The notes under the pieces are model-generated. The model saw only the letters and a program-made list of their open reading frames with translations, was not told the origin of the DNA and made no database searches. Shown one piece after another: positions 45,109 through 53,556 of a stretch of DNA of 64,000 nt (its first letter is position 1; each line of letters begins with the position of its first letter). Where the stretch lies: assembly GCA_014204435.1 (NCBI GenBank), contig JACHLF010000002.1, forward strand, positions 310,001 through 374,000, written 5' to 3'. This DNA comes from Mycobacteroides chelonae (GTDB lineage Bacteria > Actinomycetota > Actinomycetes > Mycobacteriales > Mycobacteriaceae). Position numbers and translations under genes: made by a program.

Positions 45109-46766
45109 GTGATTTAGCGATTCGCCAGCATGTGGCGGCGAACGCTCCGGCCATGGCGTCCGGCGCGATTGACTACGCCGCCCTGCTGTGTTCGGAACTG
45201 GAGCAACTCGACTTCTACGATTCGCGAAGTCACCTGCACACGCTGTCGGCAGCAGATCTGGTTCTTACCATCCGGATTCGGGCAGCGGCACTGGCGGCAC
45301 GCGGACTGCGGCGCGGACATCGCGTGGCGATGATCGCCGCGAACGACGAAGAATATCTGACCACTTTGCTGGCGGTGTTGTTGCTGGGTGCGGTGCCGTG
45401 CGCGATCGCCCCACCGCAGACCCCGCAGCGACCGGAATCGGCGGGTGTGGCGCATCTCAAGGCGGCGCTGGGAGTTGTCAACCCCGCCATGGTCATCACG
45501 CCACCGCGGATTGCCGTCGCGATCACGCATCCGAACGTCTCGATGTACGGCGAGCTAGTCGATGCTGATCCGATTGACTGGCAGCGATGTTCGCGATCCA
45601 AGCCCGATGACGTCCACCACATCCAGCTGACCTCTGGATCGACTTCGGCTCCCAGAGCGGTGTTGTTGACGCATAGCAATGTGGTCCATAACACGACCGC
45701 AATCGCCTACGGCACAAAGGCATTGCGTGGTCGAGACCGGGTGTTCAGCTGGTTGCCGTTCTACCACGATATGGGCTTCATTCAGGTGCTGGCCGCGCTC
45801 CTCTACGGTCTGCGGGTCGGGGTCATGACCCCCATGGGATTTCTGCGGGATCCGGTGTCGTGGGTACGGCATATGTCTCATCACGGCTCTACACACACCG
45901 CGGGCCCGCCGTTCGCGTATCGCGCAGTGTCTGAGGAGATCGTGCGCAGCGGCACACCCACCGATGTGGACCTGTCTGCGCTGCGCCATGCCTACGTCGG
46001 CGCCGAGCCCATTCCGTATTCGGTGATGCGCGACGTCACCGAGCGTCTTGTCCCGCTGGGGATGCGAACCGATGTGCTGGTGCCCTGTTACGGCATGGCG
46101 GAGACGGTGCTTGCGACAACCGTGGCATTGCAGCCTTGTTCCGCAGATGCATCGTCCTTCGGCAGGGTGCGGGTCGGAGACAGTCCGGATGACGGCCTGC
46201 CTGTCGTGTCCTGCGGACAGGTGGTTGACGGCTTGCGGCTGCGCATCCTCACTCCCGCTGGTGAGTTATCGCCCGACGGTGCCGTGGGCGATATCCAGGT
46301 GCGCGGTCCGTCGGTGATGCTTGGCTATCTGAACCCCGACGGAGGGGTGTCCGCACTCGAGGACGGATGGCACGACACCGGGGATCGTGGATTTCTCGCC
46401 GGTGGTGAATTGTTCGTGGTGGGCCGCCGCAAGGAAATGCTCATCGTGCGCGGACGAAACTTTCCGCCCTACGACGTCGAGCGCGAGATCGACGGCTTGT
46501 CCGGAGCCGGAGGCGTATCCGTCGTCTTCTCCATGCGTGACGAGCAACGTGCCCGTGAATCGGTGATCGCCGTCGTGGGAACCCGCGCGGCGTCCGACGA
46601 GTATGACGAGCTCCGCGTGCGCATCACCGGTGGCGTGCGCGCCGCCTTCGGGTTCTCCCTCGACGAGGTCGTGGTGGTACCGGCCCGAACCATTCCACGG
46701 ACCACCAGCGGAAAACGCCAGCGGCTCAGGGTGCGCGAGGCGTATCGAAATGGCTCGTTGGTCTAG
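45105..46766 (+). CDS. fatty acyl-AMP ligase (FAAL)
   Basis: FAALs activate long-chain acids as acyl-AMP and load them onto an ACP rather than onto CoA. The 553-residue protein shows HIQLTSGSTSAPRAVLLTHS (residues ~173-192), the FAAL-like WLPFYHDMGFIQVL, GAEPIPYSVM, CYGMAETVLATT and, near the C-terminus, WHDTGDRGFLAGGELFVVGRRKEM. An insertion before the C-terminal domain, typical of FAALs, seems present but cannot be mapped by eye. It is the last gene of the operon; its stop overlaps that of a convergent amidohydrolase by 4 bp. Confidence 0.9.
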   Translation: MSDLAIRQHVAANAPAMASGAIDYAALLCSELEQLDFYDSRSHLHTLSAADLVLTIRIRAAALAARGLRRGHRVAMIAANDEEYLTTLLAVLLLGAVPCAIAPPQTPQRPESAGVAHLKAALGVVNPAMVITPPRIAVAITHPNVSMYGELVDADPIDWQRCSRSKPDDVHHIQLTSGSTSAPRAVLLTHSNVVHNTTAIAYGTKALRGRDRVFSWLPFYHDMGFIQVLAALLYGLRVGVMTPMGFLRDPVSWVRHMSHHGSTHTAGPPFAYRAVSEEIVRSGTPTDVDLSALRHAYVGAEPIPYSVMRDVTERLVPLGMRTDVLVPCYGMAETVLATTVALQPCSADASSFGRVRVGDSPDDGLPVVSCGQVVDGLRLRILTPAGELSPDGAVGDIQVRGPSVMLGYLNPDGGVSALEDGWHDTGDRGFLAGGELFVVGRRKEMLIVRGRNFPPYDVEREIDGLSGAGGVSVVFSMRDEQRARESVIAVVGTRAASDEYDELRVRITGGVRAAFGFSLDEVVVVPARTIPRTTSGKRQRLRVREAYRNGSLV

Positions 46767-47656
46767 CCGCCGATGCCGAACAGCCCTGCGCCGTTGCGAT
46801 AGAGAACTGCCCGCATCCAATCGTCGTCGATTCCGGGCAGCGACTGCAGCGCGGTGATCGCTTCGGTGTATCCATAGGGAATGTTGGGGAAATCGCTACC
46901 GAAGAGGATCTTGTGGCCGAGGTGCCGAAGCCTCGGATAGTCGGCCTGCGGAAAGGGCGCCTTCTCTTCGGAGAAATTGGTGAAGGCCATGGTGGTGTCG
47001 AGCCGCACGTCGTCGTATTCCTCGGCCAGGTCCAGGAAATCGGTGTACTCGGGCATGCCCATGTGCGCGACGATCAGGCGCAGCCGGGGGAATTGCTTGA
47101 GCAGCGCCCTGACGCGATCAGGTCCGGTGAATTCACCCGGAGCCGGGCCCGAACCGCAGTGAATCACCACCGGAACTCCGGCGTCTTCGATCAGACCCCA
47201 CACCGGCTGGAGTAGCAGGTCGGTGGGAGAGAAGGCACCGACCTGGATGTGGACCTTGAACACGCGAACACCGGCATCGAGCGCTGCGCGTGTGTAGTCG
47301 CAGGCCTCAGGCTCGGGAAAGAAGGTGGCCGTGTGGATGCAGTCCGGGGTTTGTGCGGCGAACTGGGCAGCCCATTGGTTCAACCAGGCCGCCATCTGAG
47401 GTTTGTGCGGATAGACCAACGACGAGAAGCGCAACACCCCGAACTTGCGCAGCGTCGCAACTCGTTGAGACTCCTCGGCGCGGTAGGTGATGGGCCAGGG
47501 CCGCCCTACCAGCGGCCCGGCCGAGTCGAAGTACGCCCACACCTTGTCCATGACGGATTTGGGCATGAAATGAGTGTGAACGTCCACGATCCCCGGGATT
47601 CCGAGCTGCTGCCAGATCTGCCTGACGGGCGCCGGGTCAAAGGCTGAATTGGGCAT
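46763..47656 (-). CDS. amidohydrolase-2 family metal-dependent hydrolase
   Basis: The 297-residue protein has GIPGIVDVHTHFMPKSVMDK with the HxH metal pair, VPVVIHCGSGP with a further metal His, VAHMGMPEYTDFLDLAEEYD, and ILFGSDFPNIPYG with the final Asp. This is the ACMSD/amidohydrolase-2 layout used for decarboxylation or hydrolysis of aromatic compounds. ATG 47656 is preferred over 47695, whose extra 13 residues are unconvincing. A TACCC-N4-GGGTA palindrome lies about 50-70 bp upstream, so it may belong to the CsoR-type regulon. Confidence 0.85.
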   Translation of the reverse strand: MPNSAFDPAPVRQIWQQLGIPGIVDVHTHFMPKSVMDKVWAYFDSAGPLVGRPWPITYRAEESQRVATLRKFGVLRFSSLVYPHKPQMAAWLNQWAAQFAAQTPDCIHTATFFPEPEACDYTRAALDAGVRVFKVHIQVGAFSPTDLLLQPVWGLIEDAGVPVVIHCGSGPAPGEFTGPDRVRALLKQFPRLRLIVAHMGMPEYTDFLDLAEEYDDVRLDTTMAFTNFSEEKAPFPQADYPRLRHLGHKILFGSDFPNIPYGYTEAITALQSLPGIDDDWMRAVLYRNGAGLFGIGG

Positions 47657-47702
47657 ACGCCTATCTATATCAATCGATCTACCCAGCGAAACCAAGGCTC
47701 GT

Positions 47703-47726
47703 AAAAGTACCCCTAGGGGTACTTTT
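47703..47726. promoter_or_regulatory. perfect 24-bp palindrome with CsoR-type operator core
   Basis: AAAAGTACCCCT is followed directly by its exact complement. The centre (47708-47721) has the TACCC-N4-GGGTA core seen near csoR and the SQR-like genes. It lies upstream of the amidohydrolase (minus strand) and of a possible short plus-strand transcript. Confidence 0.65.
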
Positions 47727-47741
47727 CAGCGCGCCGCTAGT

Positions 47742-47784
47742 TCCATTCCCTTCGTTACCCCCATGGAGTATCGAAGGGAATGGA
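47742..47784. repeat. 13-bp inverted repeat enclosing a possible mini-ORF start
   Basis: TCCATTCCCTTCG (47742-47754) pairs perfectly with 47772-47784 over a 17-nt loop. The right arm contains AGGGA directly before ATG 47780, which opens a 16-codon frame ending at TGA 47828-47830 (MDKYVSDGDLRLEPEG). The hairpin could hide this start, as in a leader-peptide or attenuator design. No experimental support. Confidence 0.45.
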
Positions 47785-47880
47785 CAAGTATGTCAGCGAC
47801 GGAGACCTACGACTAGAACCTGAAGGGTGATGGGTTAACACCGTGTGCGCCCTGCTCGACTAAGCAAGACAATCGAATAC

Positions 47881-47927
47881 GACGAACGCGGACCCCTCGG
47901 CCATATGACCGGGGGTCCGCGTTCGTC
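47881..47927. terminator. strong hairpin terminator
   Basis: A perfect 16-bp stem, GACGAACGCGGACCCC (47881-47896) and its complement (47912-47927), closes a 15-nt loop. It is among the strongest hairpins of the window. No annotated plus-strand gene ends before it, so it may end a short RNA that begins near 47730. Confidence 0.72.
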
Positions 47928-48054
47928 TGTGCGGTGCGCAGTTGTGGGTGGGGCACGAGATGTCGACATAGACCGTCGAGAAGGAGGTGGCTCCGCGCAG
48001 CCCCTCGATGCCTTTCACCACCCACCGCGGCCCCGTCCTCAGGGACGACGCACA

Positions 48055-48365
48055 TCCCGGTAGTCGCCACGATCAATGCGCTGGGTCGTGTCAGGGGAGA
48101 GTTGGTCTGGCCGGTAGACGAGGAACCGCCTGGGGCGGTGACGGCACGCGGGTCGCAGGCACGGCTGACCGCCGGGTTGATCGCGCGTCAGGCGGTCGAC
48201 TTCTTCGGTGGTCCGCACCGGCACCAGTTGCGGGCATGCTTGGCCTCGCACGGTGTGCTGCACTTCGCCAAGGAGCTTCCTCGGCGGGAATGGTGCACGC
48301 CGAAATGCGGCAATCGCGCACGTGTGAAGCGGCATTACGAGCGCCAAACCGTGTCGGACTCTTAG
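48055..48365 (+). pseudogene. C-terminal part of a CGNR zinc-finger (ABATE) protein
   Basis: From ~48058 the frame reads VVATINALGRVRGELVWPVD and GLIARQAVDFFGGPHRHQLR, then the CGNR zinc finger PRREWCTPKCGNRARVKRHY. The first zinc half is changed (CLASHGVLHF, where the family has two Cys). The N-terminal ABATE domain lies in other frames upstream or is lost, and no start is evident. It is a remnant, with weak chance of being a short functional DNA-binding protein. Confidence 0.62.
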
Positions 48366-49021
48366 CCGTTATCGGCTAACGCCCTCCGCTTGTCCAGGTA
48401 CACCTTGGCGGCCGTCGCGGCGGCGGGCAGTGTCGACAAGACGGCGATGATCAGGATGATGATGTCCAGGTGATTGCCGACGAATGCGATGTTGCCCAGA
48501 AAGTAGCCGACCGTCGCCAGGCCCACGCCCCACATGACGCTGCCAGTAGCGTTGTACAGCAGGAATATTGGATAGCGCATGCCAGACATGCCGGCGATGA
48601 CGGGCGTGAAGGTGCGCACCACGCCGATGAATTGGGCGACGAGAAGTGTCTTGGGGCCATGCTTGTCGAAGAACTCGCGGGAGGCAGTCAGATAGCGCTG
48701 TTTGAAGAAGCGCGCGTCCTCCTTCTTGAACAGGACCGGCCCCAGCCGACGTCCGATGAAGTAGCCGCATTGACTTCCCAGGAGGGCCGCGACCGCGGCG
48801 CAGGGCGCCAACACCTGGATCGAGACGGGAGAATTCGGCTGAGCGGCAATCAGTCCGGCGGAGAACAAGAGAGTGTCGCCAGGCAGGAATGGAAATAGCA
48901 GACCGGTTTCGATGAAGACGATGACCATGACACCGGCCAGGACGGCACCGCCGAACAGTCCGCCCTCGCCCAGCCAGTACATCGGATCCATGACGTCCGA
49001 GGGCGCCAGACCCATGTCCAT
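48362..49021 (-). CDS. DedA/SNARE-associated-like membrane protein
   Basis: DedA proteins are flippase-like membrane proteins that move lipid carriers or cations. The 219-residue product has the family motifs VIVFIETGLLFPFLPGDTLL (residues ~32-51), GSQCGYFIGRRLGP, FFDKHGPKTLLVAQFIGVVRTF with the conserved re-entrant Arg, and GMRYPIFLLYNATGSVMWG. It has about six hydrophobic stretches. The start (ATG 49021 or 49015) is uncertain by two codons. It converges on the CGNR remnant with a 4-bp overlap. Confidence 0.9.
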   Translation of the reverse strand: MDMGLAPSDVMDPMYWLGEGGLFGGAVLAGVMVIVFIETGLLFPFLPGDTLLFSAGLIAAQPNSPVSIQVLAPCAAVAALLGSQCGYFIGRRLGPVLFKKEDARFFKQRYLTASREFFDKHGPKTLLVAQFIGVVRTFTPVIAGMSGMRYPIFLLYNATGSVMWGVGLATVGYFLGNIAFVGNHLDIIILIIAVLSTLPAAATAAKVYLDKRRALADNG

Positions 49022-49188
49022 GGCTGGAAGCTAGCCACGGAACATTGCTGGACAGGAAACAACACGAGAACCTCACCTGGCGCGCTCACGGGGGACGGGC
49101 ACCGCCGCGTGACGGCGATGCGGCAACAGGGTGAACAATCTCGACGTGTTCGCCTCCGGGGAGCGCTCCCCGGCATACTTTGACCAGT

Positions 49189-49735
49189 ATGGTTCGCACT
49201 ACATTCAGTGTCGCAACGTTCAACATGCACAACCTGCAGGACGCCGATGTCCTCGGGCTACAGGAGGTCTGGAGCCAGAGTGCTCTCGAGTCCAGAGATG
49301 ATCCGGCCGATCCCCAGGCGCCGGTCATCGCCGTCTCGATCAAGAGCTTCTCCTGGCCGGTCCTAAATTTCCAGGTCCAGCTGCGCGACGACGAGCCGGC
49401 TATGGAAGTCTTTGTGGTGCATCTCAAATCAAAGCTTCCCACGCAGGTCGGTAAGGAAGCTTGGTACAAGAAGTCCTCGGCGACGTATCCGCCGCATCAG
49501 CAGGCGCTGGGTGATGGGATCTCGACTATCCGGCGCACGGCGGAGGCGGTTGCGGTGCGAGTTCTGCTCAACGGTGTCATGCGCGCTACCGAGACCCGGT
49601 CGTCGTTCTCGGTGACTTGAACGATGGTAAGGAGAGCAACACCGCGAACATCCTGACCAGTCAGCCGCACTACCTGGTCGGAGATTCCCGTGGCGGCACC
49701 GATTTTGGGCTCTACTCGGCGACGACGAAATCGTT
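49189..49735 (+). pseudogene. endonuclease/exonuclease/phosphatase-family protein, deleted and frameshifted
   Basis: ATG 49189 opens VRTTFSVATFNMHNLQ, which jumps to DADVLGLQEVW with a deletion of the usual spacer. It continues with VFVVHLKSKLPTQVGKEAWY. The catalytic VVVLGDLNDGKESN then lies in another frame (shift near 49600) and continues to TDFGLYSATT before the sequence turns into an opposite-strand phosphoribosyltransferase. The enzyme would be inactive as read. Confidence 0.7.
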
Positions 49736-50265
49736 TACCAGGGAGGTGAATCGACGGAACGCCGATCGCGGTGCCACGGGAACGGCCGCTGCCACACGGG
49801 TGGGTGATGCTCTTCTGATCGTCAACAGCGCCACGCGCATCGTGGCACCGGTGGCTATACCGTCGTCGACCAGAACCACCGTCTTGCCCGCGATTTCGGT
49901 GCCACATCCTGTCGCGTACATTCGTTCGCGACGGGCCAGTTCACGACCCTTTCGGTCGGCCACGTCTCGGAGCTGTTCCGGGGCTGACTCCCATCGTGTG
50001 CACGATGTCCTCGTCGAGGACGACCTCGCCCTCCGCTTGCGATTGCCCCCATCGCGTACTCCTTCTGTCCGGGAACCCCGAGCTTGCGGACGATCAGTAC
50101 CTTCAGCGGAGCGTACAGAGCGGACGCTATCTCTCGTCCTACCGGAATGCCGCCCCGCGGCAGAGCAAGTACCACCACGTTCTGCATCCGGTAGGGCGCA
50201 AGGATGCTCGCCAGTGCGCGGCCGGCGTCCTGGCGATCACTGAACATCCGATGCGGGTGTGACAT
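49715..50265 (-). pseudogene. phosphoribosyltransferase-domain protein, frameshifted and 3-prime truncated
   Basis: ATG 50265 starts HPHRMFSDRQDAGRALASIL, continuing with VVVLALPRGGIPVGREIASA and KVLIVRKLGVPGQKEYAMGA. Then two indels follow: one in the GGAGGGCGAG stretch (~50023), one near CCCCGGAAC (~49984). The PRPP motif VVLVDDGIATGATM comes in the restored frame. It ends around AVPVAPRSAF and joins the nuclease fragment tail to tail. Confidence 0.72.
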
Positions 50266-50296
50266 GGGAGCGTCTCGGGCTGATTGTCCGGATGTC

Positions 50297-51241
50297 TCAA
50301 TCTTCCAACCGAGAAGGTGTGCTGACAATAGCGGATCGCTGCACGGCGTCGAACAGTTTGGTGCGGATGGTCGACACCGAATGCGGAAGCCATACGGCCT
50401 GAACAGGAACCAGTGGCGGATTGGCGATCTCGATCACCCGCACCTTGCCCTGGTACACATCTCCCGGATCGTCGGTGACAAACGCGCAGTGGTCGGGGTG
50501 CGCGAGTACCGCCGTGCGCGGCGGGGTGCCCTGCACCGGGTTGACCAGCAGTCTGGGCTCGAAACCGCTTCGACGGCAATGTGAAACCAGTAGGTCGGTG
50601 TAGAAGGAATGACGGGGCGGAGCCCACACCACGATCGGGTGCTCGGCTATCTCGCGGATGTCGAGGTGAGTGCGGCAGGCAAGGCTGTGGGACTGCACGA
50701 CGGCGATGCGCAACGGCTGGTAGAGCAGGGTGTCGGTGGCCAAGCCGGTGGGCATGTCGACTCCGCGTCGCAGCGCCAGGTCAAGTGAGCCGTCGAGCAG
50801 ACCGTCGCGCATGGTGCTCGGAAAGACCTGCCGAACGGTGATCGACACCGTGGGATCGGCGACGACGGCCGGCTCGATGATCCGGTAGACCTCCTCTCCG
50901 GAGATCGCCGGGGAGTGTCCGATGGCAAAGGCTCGCTGTGGATTTGAGAGGTTACGTGTCGAGTTGGCCAGCACGCGTATGCCGGCGAGAAGCGGCTTGG
51001 CGCCGGTGTAGAGCTCGCGACCGGCATCGGTTAGTTGCAGGCTGCGTTGTGCGCGCGAGAACAGCGCGACACCGAGATCGCGTTCCAGTTGGCGTATCGC
51101 CGACGACAGTGCCTGTTGGGTGATGAATAACTCTGCTGCTGCGGCGGCCAGTGTGGGGGCCTCCGCGGCCATGACGAACTGAAACAATCGCCGCGAATCC
51201 AGCAAGTCGGTCAGTGAATTACCTTTGCCAGTCGCGCTCAT
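50297..51241 (-). CDS. LysR-family transcriptional regulator
   Basis: The 314-residue protein has the LysR N-terminal winged helix (LFQFVMAAEAPTLAAAAAEL, FITQQALSSAIRQLERDLGV, ALFSRAQRSLQLTDAGRELY) and an effector domain with periplasmic-binding fold. ATG 51241 is preferred; a TTG at 51253 also fits. It is divergent from an SDR gene at 51391, the classic LysR arrangement, with a palindrome TTGTA-n6-TACAA in between. It probably activates that dehydrogenase on binding a small aromatic or carbonyl ligand. Confidence 0.9.
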   Translation of the reverse strand: MSATGKGNSLTDLLDSRRLFQFVMAAEAPTLAAAAAELFITQQALSSAIRQLERDLGVALFSRAQRSLQLTDAGRELYTGAKPLLAGIRVLANSTRNLSNPQRAFAIGHSPAISGEEVYRIIEPAVVADPTVSITVRQVFPSTMRDGLLDGSLDLALRRGVDMPTGLATDTLLYQPLRIAVVQSHSLACRTHLDIREIAEHPIVVWAPPRHSFYTDLLVSHCRRSGFEPRLLVNPVQGTPPRTAVLAHPDHCAFVTDDPGDVYQGKVRVIEIANPPLVPVQAVWLPHSVSTIRTKLFDAVQRSAIVSTPSRLED

Positions 51242-51259
51242 CTTCAATGACAACTCCTA

Positions 51260-51275
51260 CTTGTACTTATACAAG
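51260..51275. promoter_or_regulatory. LysR-type operator
   Basis: CTTGTA-ctta-TACAAG is a perfect 6-4-6 palindrome of the T-N11-A class, immediately upstream of the LysR start and about 120 bp from the divergent SDR start. Confidence 0.65.
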
Positions 51276-51390
51276 AATAACGTGGTTTTCCCTTGTGCTA
51301 GCTGAACCTACGATTTTGTACGGCGGTATGGGTGGCCATAGGGCCGATCCGCCACACCGGGGCCCACGCATGAAGTAAGGAGATCATCGA

Positions 51391-52164
51391 GTGACAGATC
51401 ATTCGCTAAATGGCAAGACAGTACTCATCACAGGTGGTGGCAAGAATTTGGGCGGTCTCATCGCTCGGGATCTCGCTGCCAACGGCGCCGGGGCGGTGGC
51501 CATCCACTACAACAGCCCGTCGAGCAAGGACGCCGCCGAAGAAACTGTGGCCGCAGTGCAGGCGACCGGTGCGAAGGCGGTGGCGTTCCAGGGCAACCTG
51601 ATCACCGGGGATGCGGTAAGCAAACTGTTCGCGGACACCGTCGCGGCAGTGGGGCGTCCGGACATCGCCATCAACACGGTCGGCAAGGTCATCAAGAAGC
51701 CGTTCACCGAAATCACCGAGGAGGAGTACGACTCCGCCAGCGCGGTGAACTCTAAGTCCGCCTTCCTTTTCCTCAAGGAGGCCGGTAAGCACGTCAACGA
51801 CAACGGCAAGATCCTTACCCTGGTCACCTCGTTGTTGGGTGCGTACACCCCGTTCTACGCCGCGTACGCCGGGACGAAGGCGCCGGTGGAACACTTCACC
51901 CGTGCGGCATCGAAAGAGTTTGGAGAGCGCGGCATCTCGGTGACGGCGATCGGTCCGGGTCCCATGGACACCCCGTTCTTCTACCCGGCCGAGGGCGAGG
52001 ATGCCGTGGCGTACCACAAGACCGCCGCTGCGCTCTCGCCGTTCTCCAAGACAGGACTCACCGATATCGAGGACATCGCCCCGTTCGTCCGGTTCCTGGT
52101 CAGTGACGGTTGGTGGATCACTGGACAGACGATCCTGATCAACGGCGGCTACACCACCAAGTAG
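51391..52164 (+). CDS. short-chain dehydrogenase/reductase
   Basis: The 257-residue enzyme has a classical SDR fold: KTVLITGGGKNLGGLIARDL (NAD(P)-binding glycines), INTVGKVIKKPFTEITEEEY, ILTLVTSLLG with the catalytic Ser, and YAAYAGTKAPVEHFTRAAS with Tyr-x3-Lys. The C-terminus GWWITGQTILINGGYTTK is typical. AAGGAGAT precedes GTG 51391. Divergent from and probably controlled by the LysR protein. Substrate unknown. Confidence 0.92.
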   Translation: MTDHSLNGKTVLITGGGKNLGGLIARDLAANGAGAVAIHYNSPSSKDAAEETVAAVQATGAKAVAFQGNLITGDAVSKLFADTVAAVGRPDIAINTVGKVIKKPFTEITEEEYDSASAVNSKSAFLFLKEAGKHVNDNGKILTLVTSLLGAYTPFYAAYAGTKAPVEHFTRAASKEFGERGISVTAIGPGPMDTPFFYPAEGEDAVAYHKTAAALSPFSKTGLTDIEDIAPFVRFLVSDGWWITGQTILINGGYTTK

Positions 52165-52208
52165 TCACTGTTGCGGTAGCGACCTCGTCCGGAACGTCGG
52201 GGTTGTGG

Positions 52209-52269
52209 GAACTGGCCGCCGTACGTGCTTGGCGAGTAGGACGCTCGCCAAGACGACGGCGGCCAGTTC
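52209..52269. repeat. 61-bp long hairpin (two nested perfect stems)
   Basis: An outer 14-bp stem (GAACTGGCCGCCGT at 52209-52222 with 52256-52269) encloses an inner 9-bp stem (CTTGGCGAG at 52228-52236 with 52244-52252) around a 7-nt loop. Only a 5/3-nt bulge separates them. It lies between the SDR stop and the CoA-transferase start. It may be an intrinsic terminator, but the size suggests a REP-like or processing element. Confidence 0.7.
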
Positions 52270-52356
52270 TGTCGAGCACGCAGATCACCGTTTCCGGAAA
52301 CGGCCCGAGTCGATGGCACGGGCAGGTCGACAGTGGGCGCGGATTATGGTGACTTC

Positions 52357-53556
52357 ATGACGGGTGCTCTCGATGGGATCCGGGTGCTGGAACTGGGCAC
52401 TCTGATCGCAGGGCCTTTCGCGGGCCGCTTGCTTGGGGATATGGGTGCAGAGGTGCTCAAGATCGAACCGCCCGGCGCGCCGGATCCGTTGCGCACGTGG
52501 GGGCAGGCCGAGGTCGACGGGCATCACGTGTTCTGGACGGTGCACGCACGCAACAAGAAGGCCATCACCCTGGACCTGCGGACCGAGAGCGGTCGCGTCT
52601 TGTTCCTGGAGCTGGTGGAGAAGTCGGATGTGATAGTCGAGAACTTCCGCCCCGGCACACTGGAGAAGTGGGGCCTGGGCTACGACGTCCTGGCCGAGCG
52701 CAATAGCGGCATCATCCTGGTACGCGTGTCCGGTTATGGACAGACCGGCCCGGACGCGCATAAGGCCGGATACGCGTCGGTGGCCGAAGCCGCCAGCGGG
52801 CTGCGGCATCTCAACGGTTTTCCTGGCGGCCCGCCACCGCGGATGGCGCTCTCGATCGGCGACACCCTCGCAGGCATGTTCGCAGCCCAGGGTGCGCTGG
52901 CCGCGTTGTACCGACGGACTGCCACCGGCCGGGGACAGGTGGTCGATGTGGCATTGACCGAGAGTTGTTTGGCGGTACAGGAATCCACCATTCCCGATTA
53001 CGACGTGGGTCAGGTAGTAAGGGGGCCGTCGGGAACGCGGTTGGAGGGCATCGCGCCGTCCAACATCTATCAGAGCGCTGATGGCAGCTGGGTGGTGATC
53101 GCCGCCAACCAGGACACCGTCTTCCGCAGGCTGTGCGAAGCGATGGATCAGCCGGAGCTGAGTTTCGATGAGCGATTCGTCAATCACGTTGCCCGAGGTC
53201 GCAATCAGGACGAGCTGGACGCGATCATCGCCGAGTGGGCGTCACAGCGCCTACCCGCCGACATCATCGACGTGCTCAGCGCTGCCGGGGTGATCGCCGG
53301 TCCCATCAATACCATCGCCGACGTGGTGCAGGACCCGCAGCTCAAGGTCAGAGAGATGCTCGTCGAGCATTTCGACGAGCGACTGGGCCGGACAGTGCTG
53401 GGGCCGGGTGTGGTCCCGGTGCTGTCCGAATCGCCCGGCGGCGTCCGCACTGCCGGACCCGCACGTCCGGGACAGCACAACGACGACGTCTACGTTGGGC
53501 TGCTGGGTAAGAGTGCCCAAGAGGTCGAGAGGCTACGGACCGAGGGGACGCTATGA
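52357..53556 (+). CDS. CaiB/BaiF family III CoA-transferase
   Basis: These enzymes move CoA between carboxylic acids. The 399-residue protein opens GIRVLELGTLIAGPFAGRLL, continues with GAEVLKIEPPGAPDPLRTW, and has ALSIGDTLAGMFAAQGALAAL with the nucleophilic Asp. Downstream are GRGQVVDVALTESCLA and GIAPSNIYQSADGSWVVIAA. ATG 52357 is preferred to the frame start at 52333. The HMG-CoA-lyase-like gene overlaps its end by ATGA. Together they suggest degradation of a leucine- or terpenoid-type branched acid. Confidence 0.9.
   Translation: MTGALDGIRVLELGTLIAGPFAGRLLGDMGAEVLKIEPPGAPDPLRTWGQAEVDGHHVFWTVHARNKKAITLDLRTESGRVLFLELVEKSDVIVENFRPGTLEKWGLGYDVLAERNSGIILVRVSGYGQTGPDAHKAGYASVAEAASGLRHLNGFPGGPPPRMALSIGDTLAGMFAAQGALAALYRRTATGRGQVVDVALTESCLAVQESTIPDYDVGQVVRGPSGTRLEGIAPSNIYQSADGSWVVIAANQDTVFRRLCEAMDQPELSFDERFVNHVARGRNQDELDAIIAEWASQRLPADIIDVLSAAGVIAGPINTIADVVQDPQLKVREMLVEHFDERLGRTVLGPGVVPVLSESPGGVRTAGPARPGQHNDDVYVGLLGKSAQEVERLRTEGTL

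Noticed and set aside
47835..47930. Possible tRNA-like structure before the strong terminator
   Set aside because: No cloverleaf, no TTCGA T-loop or CCA-type acceptor could be fitted.
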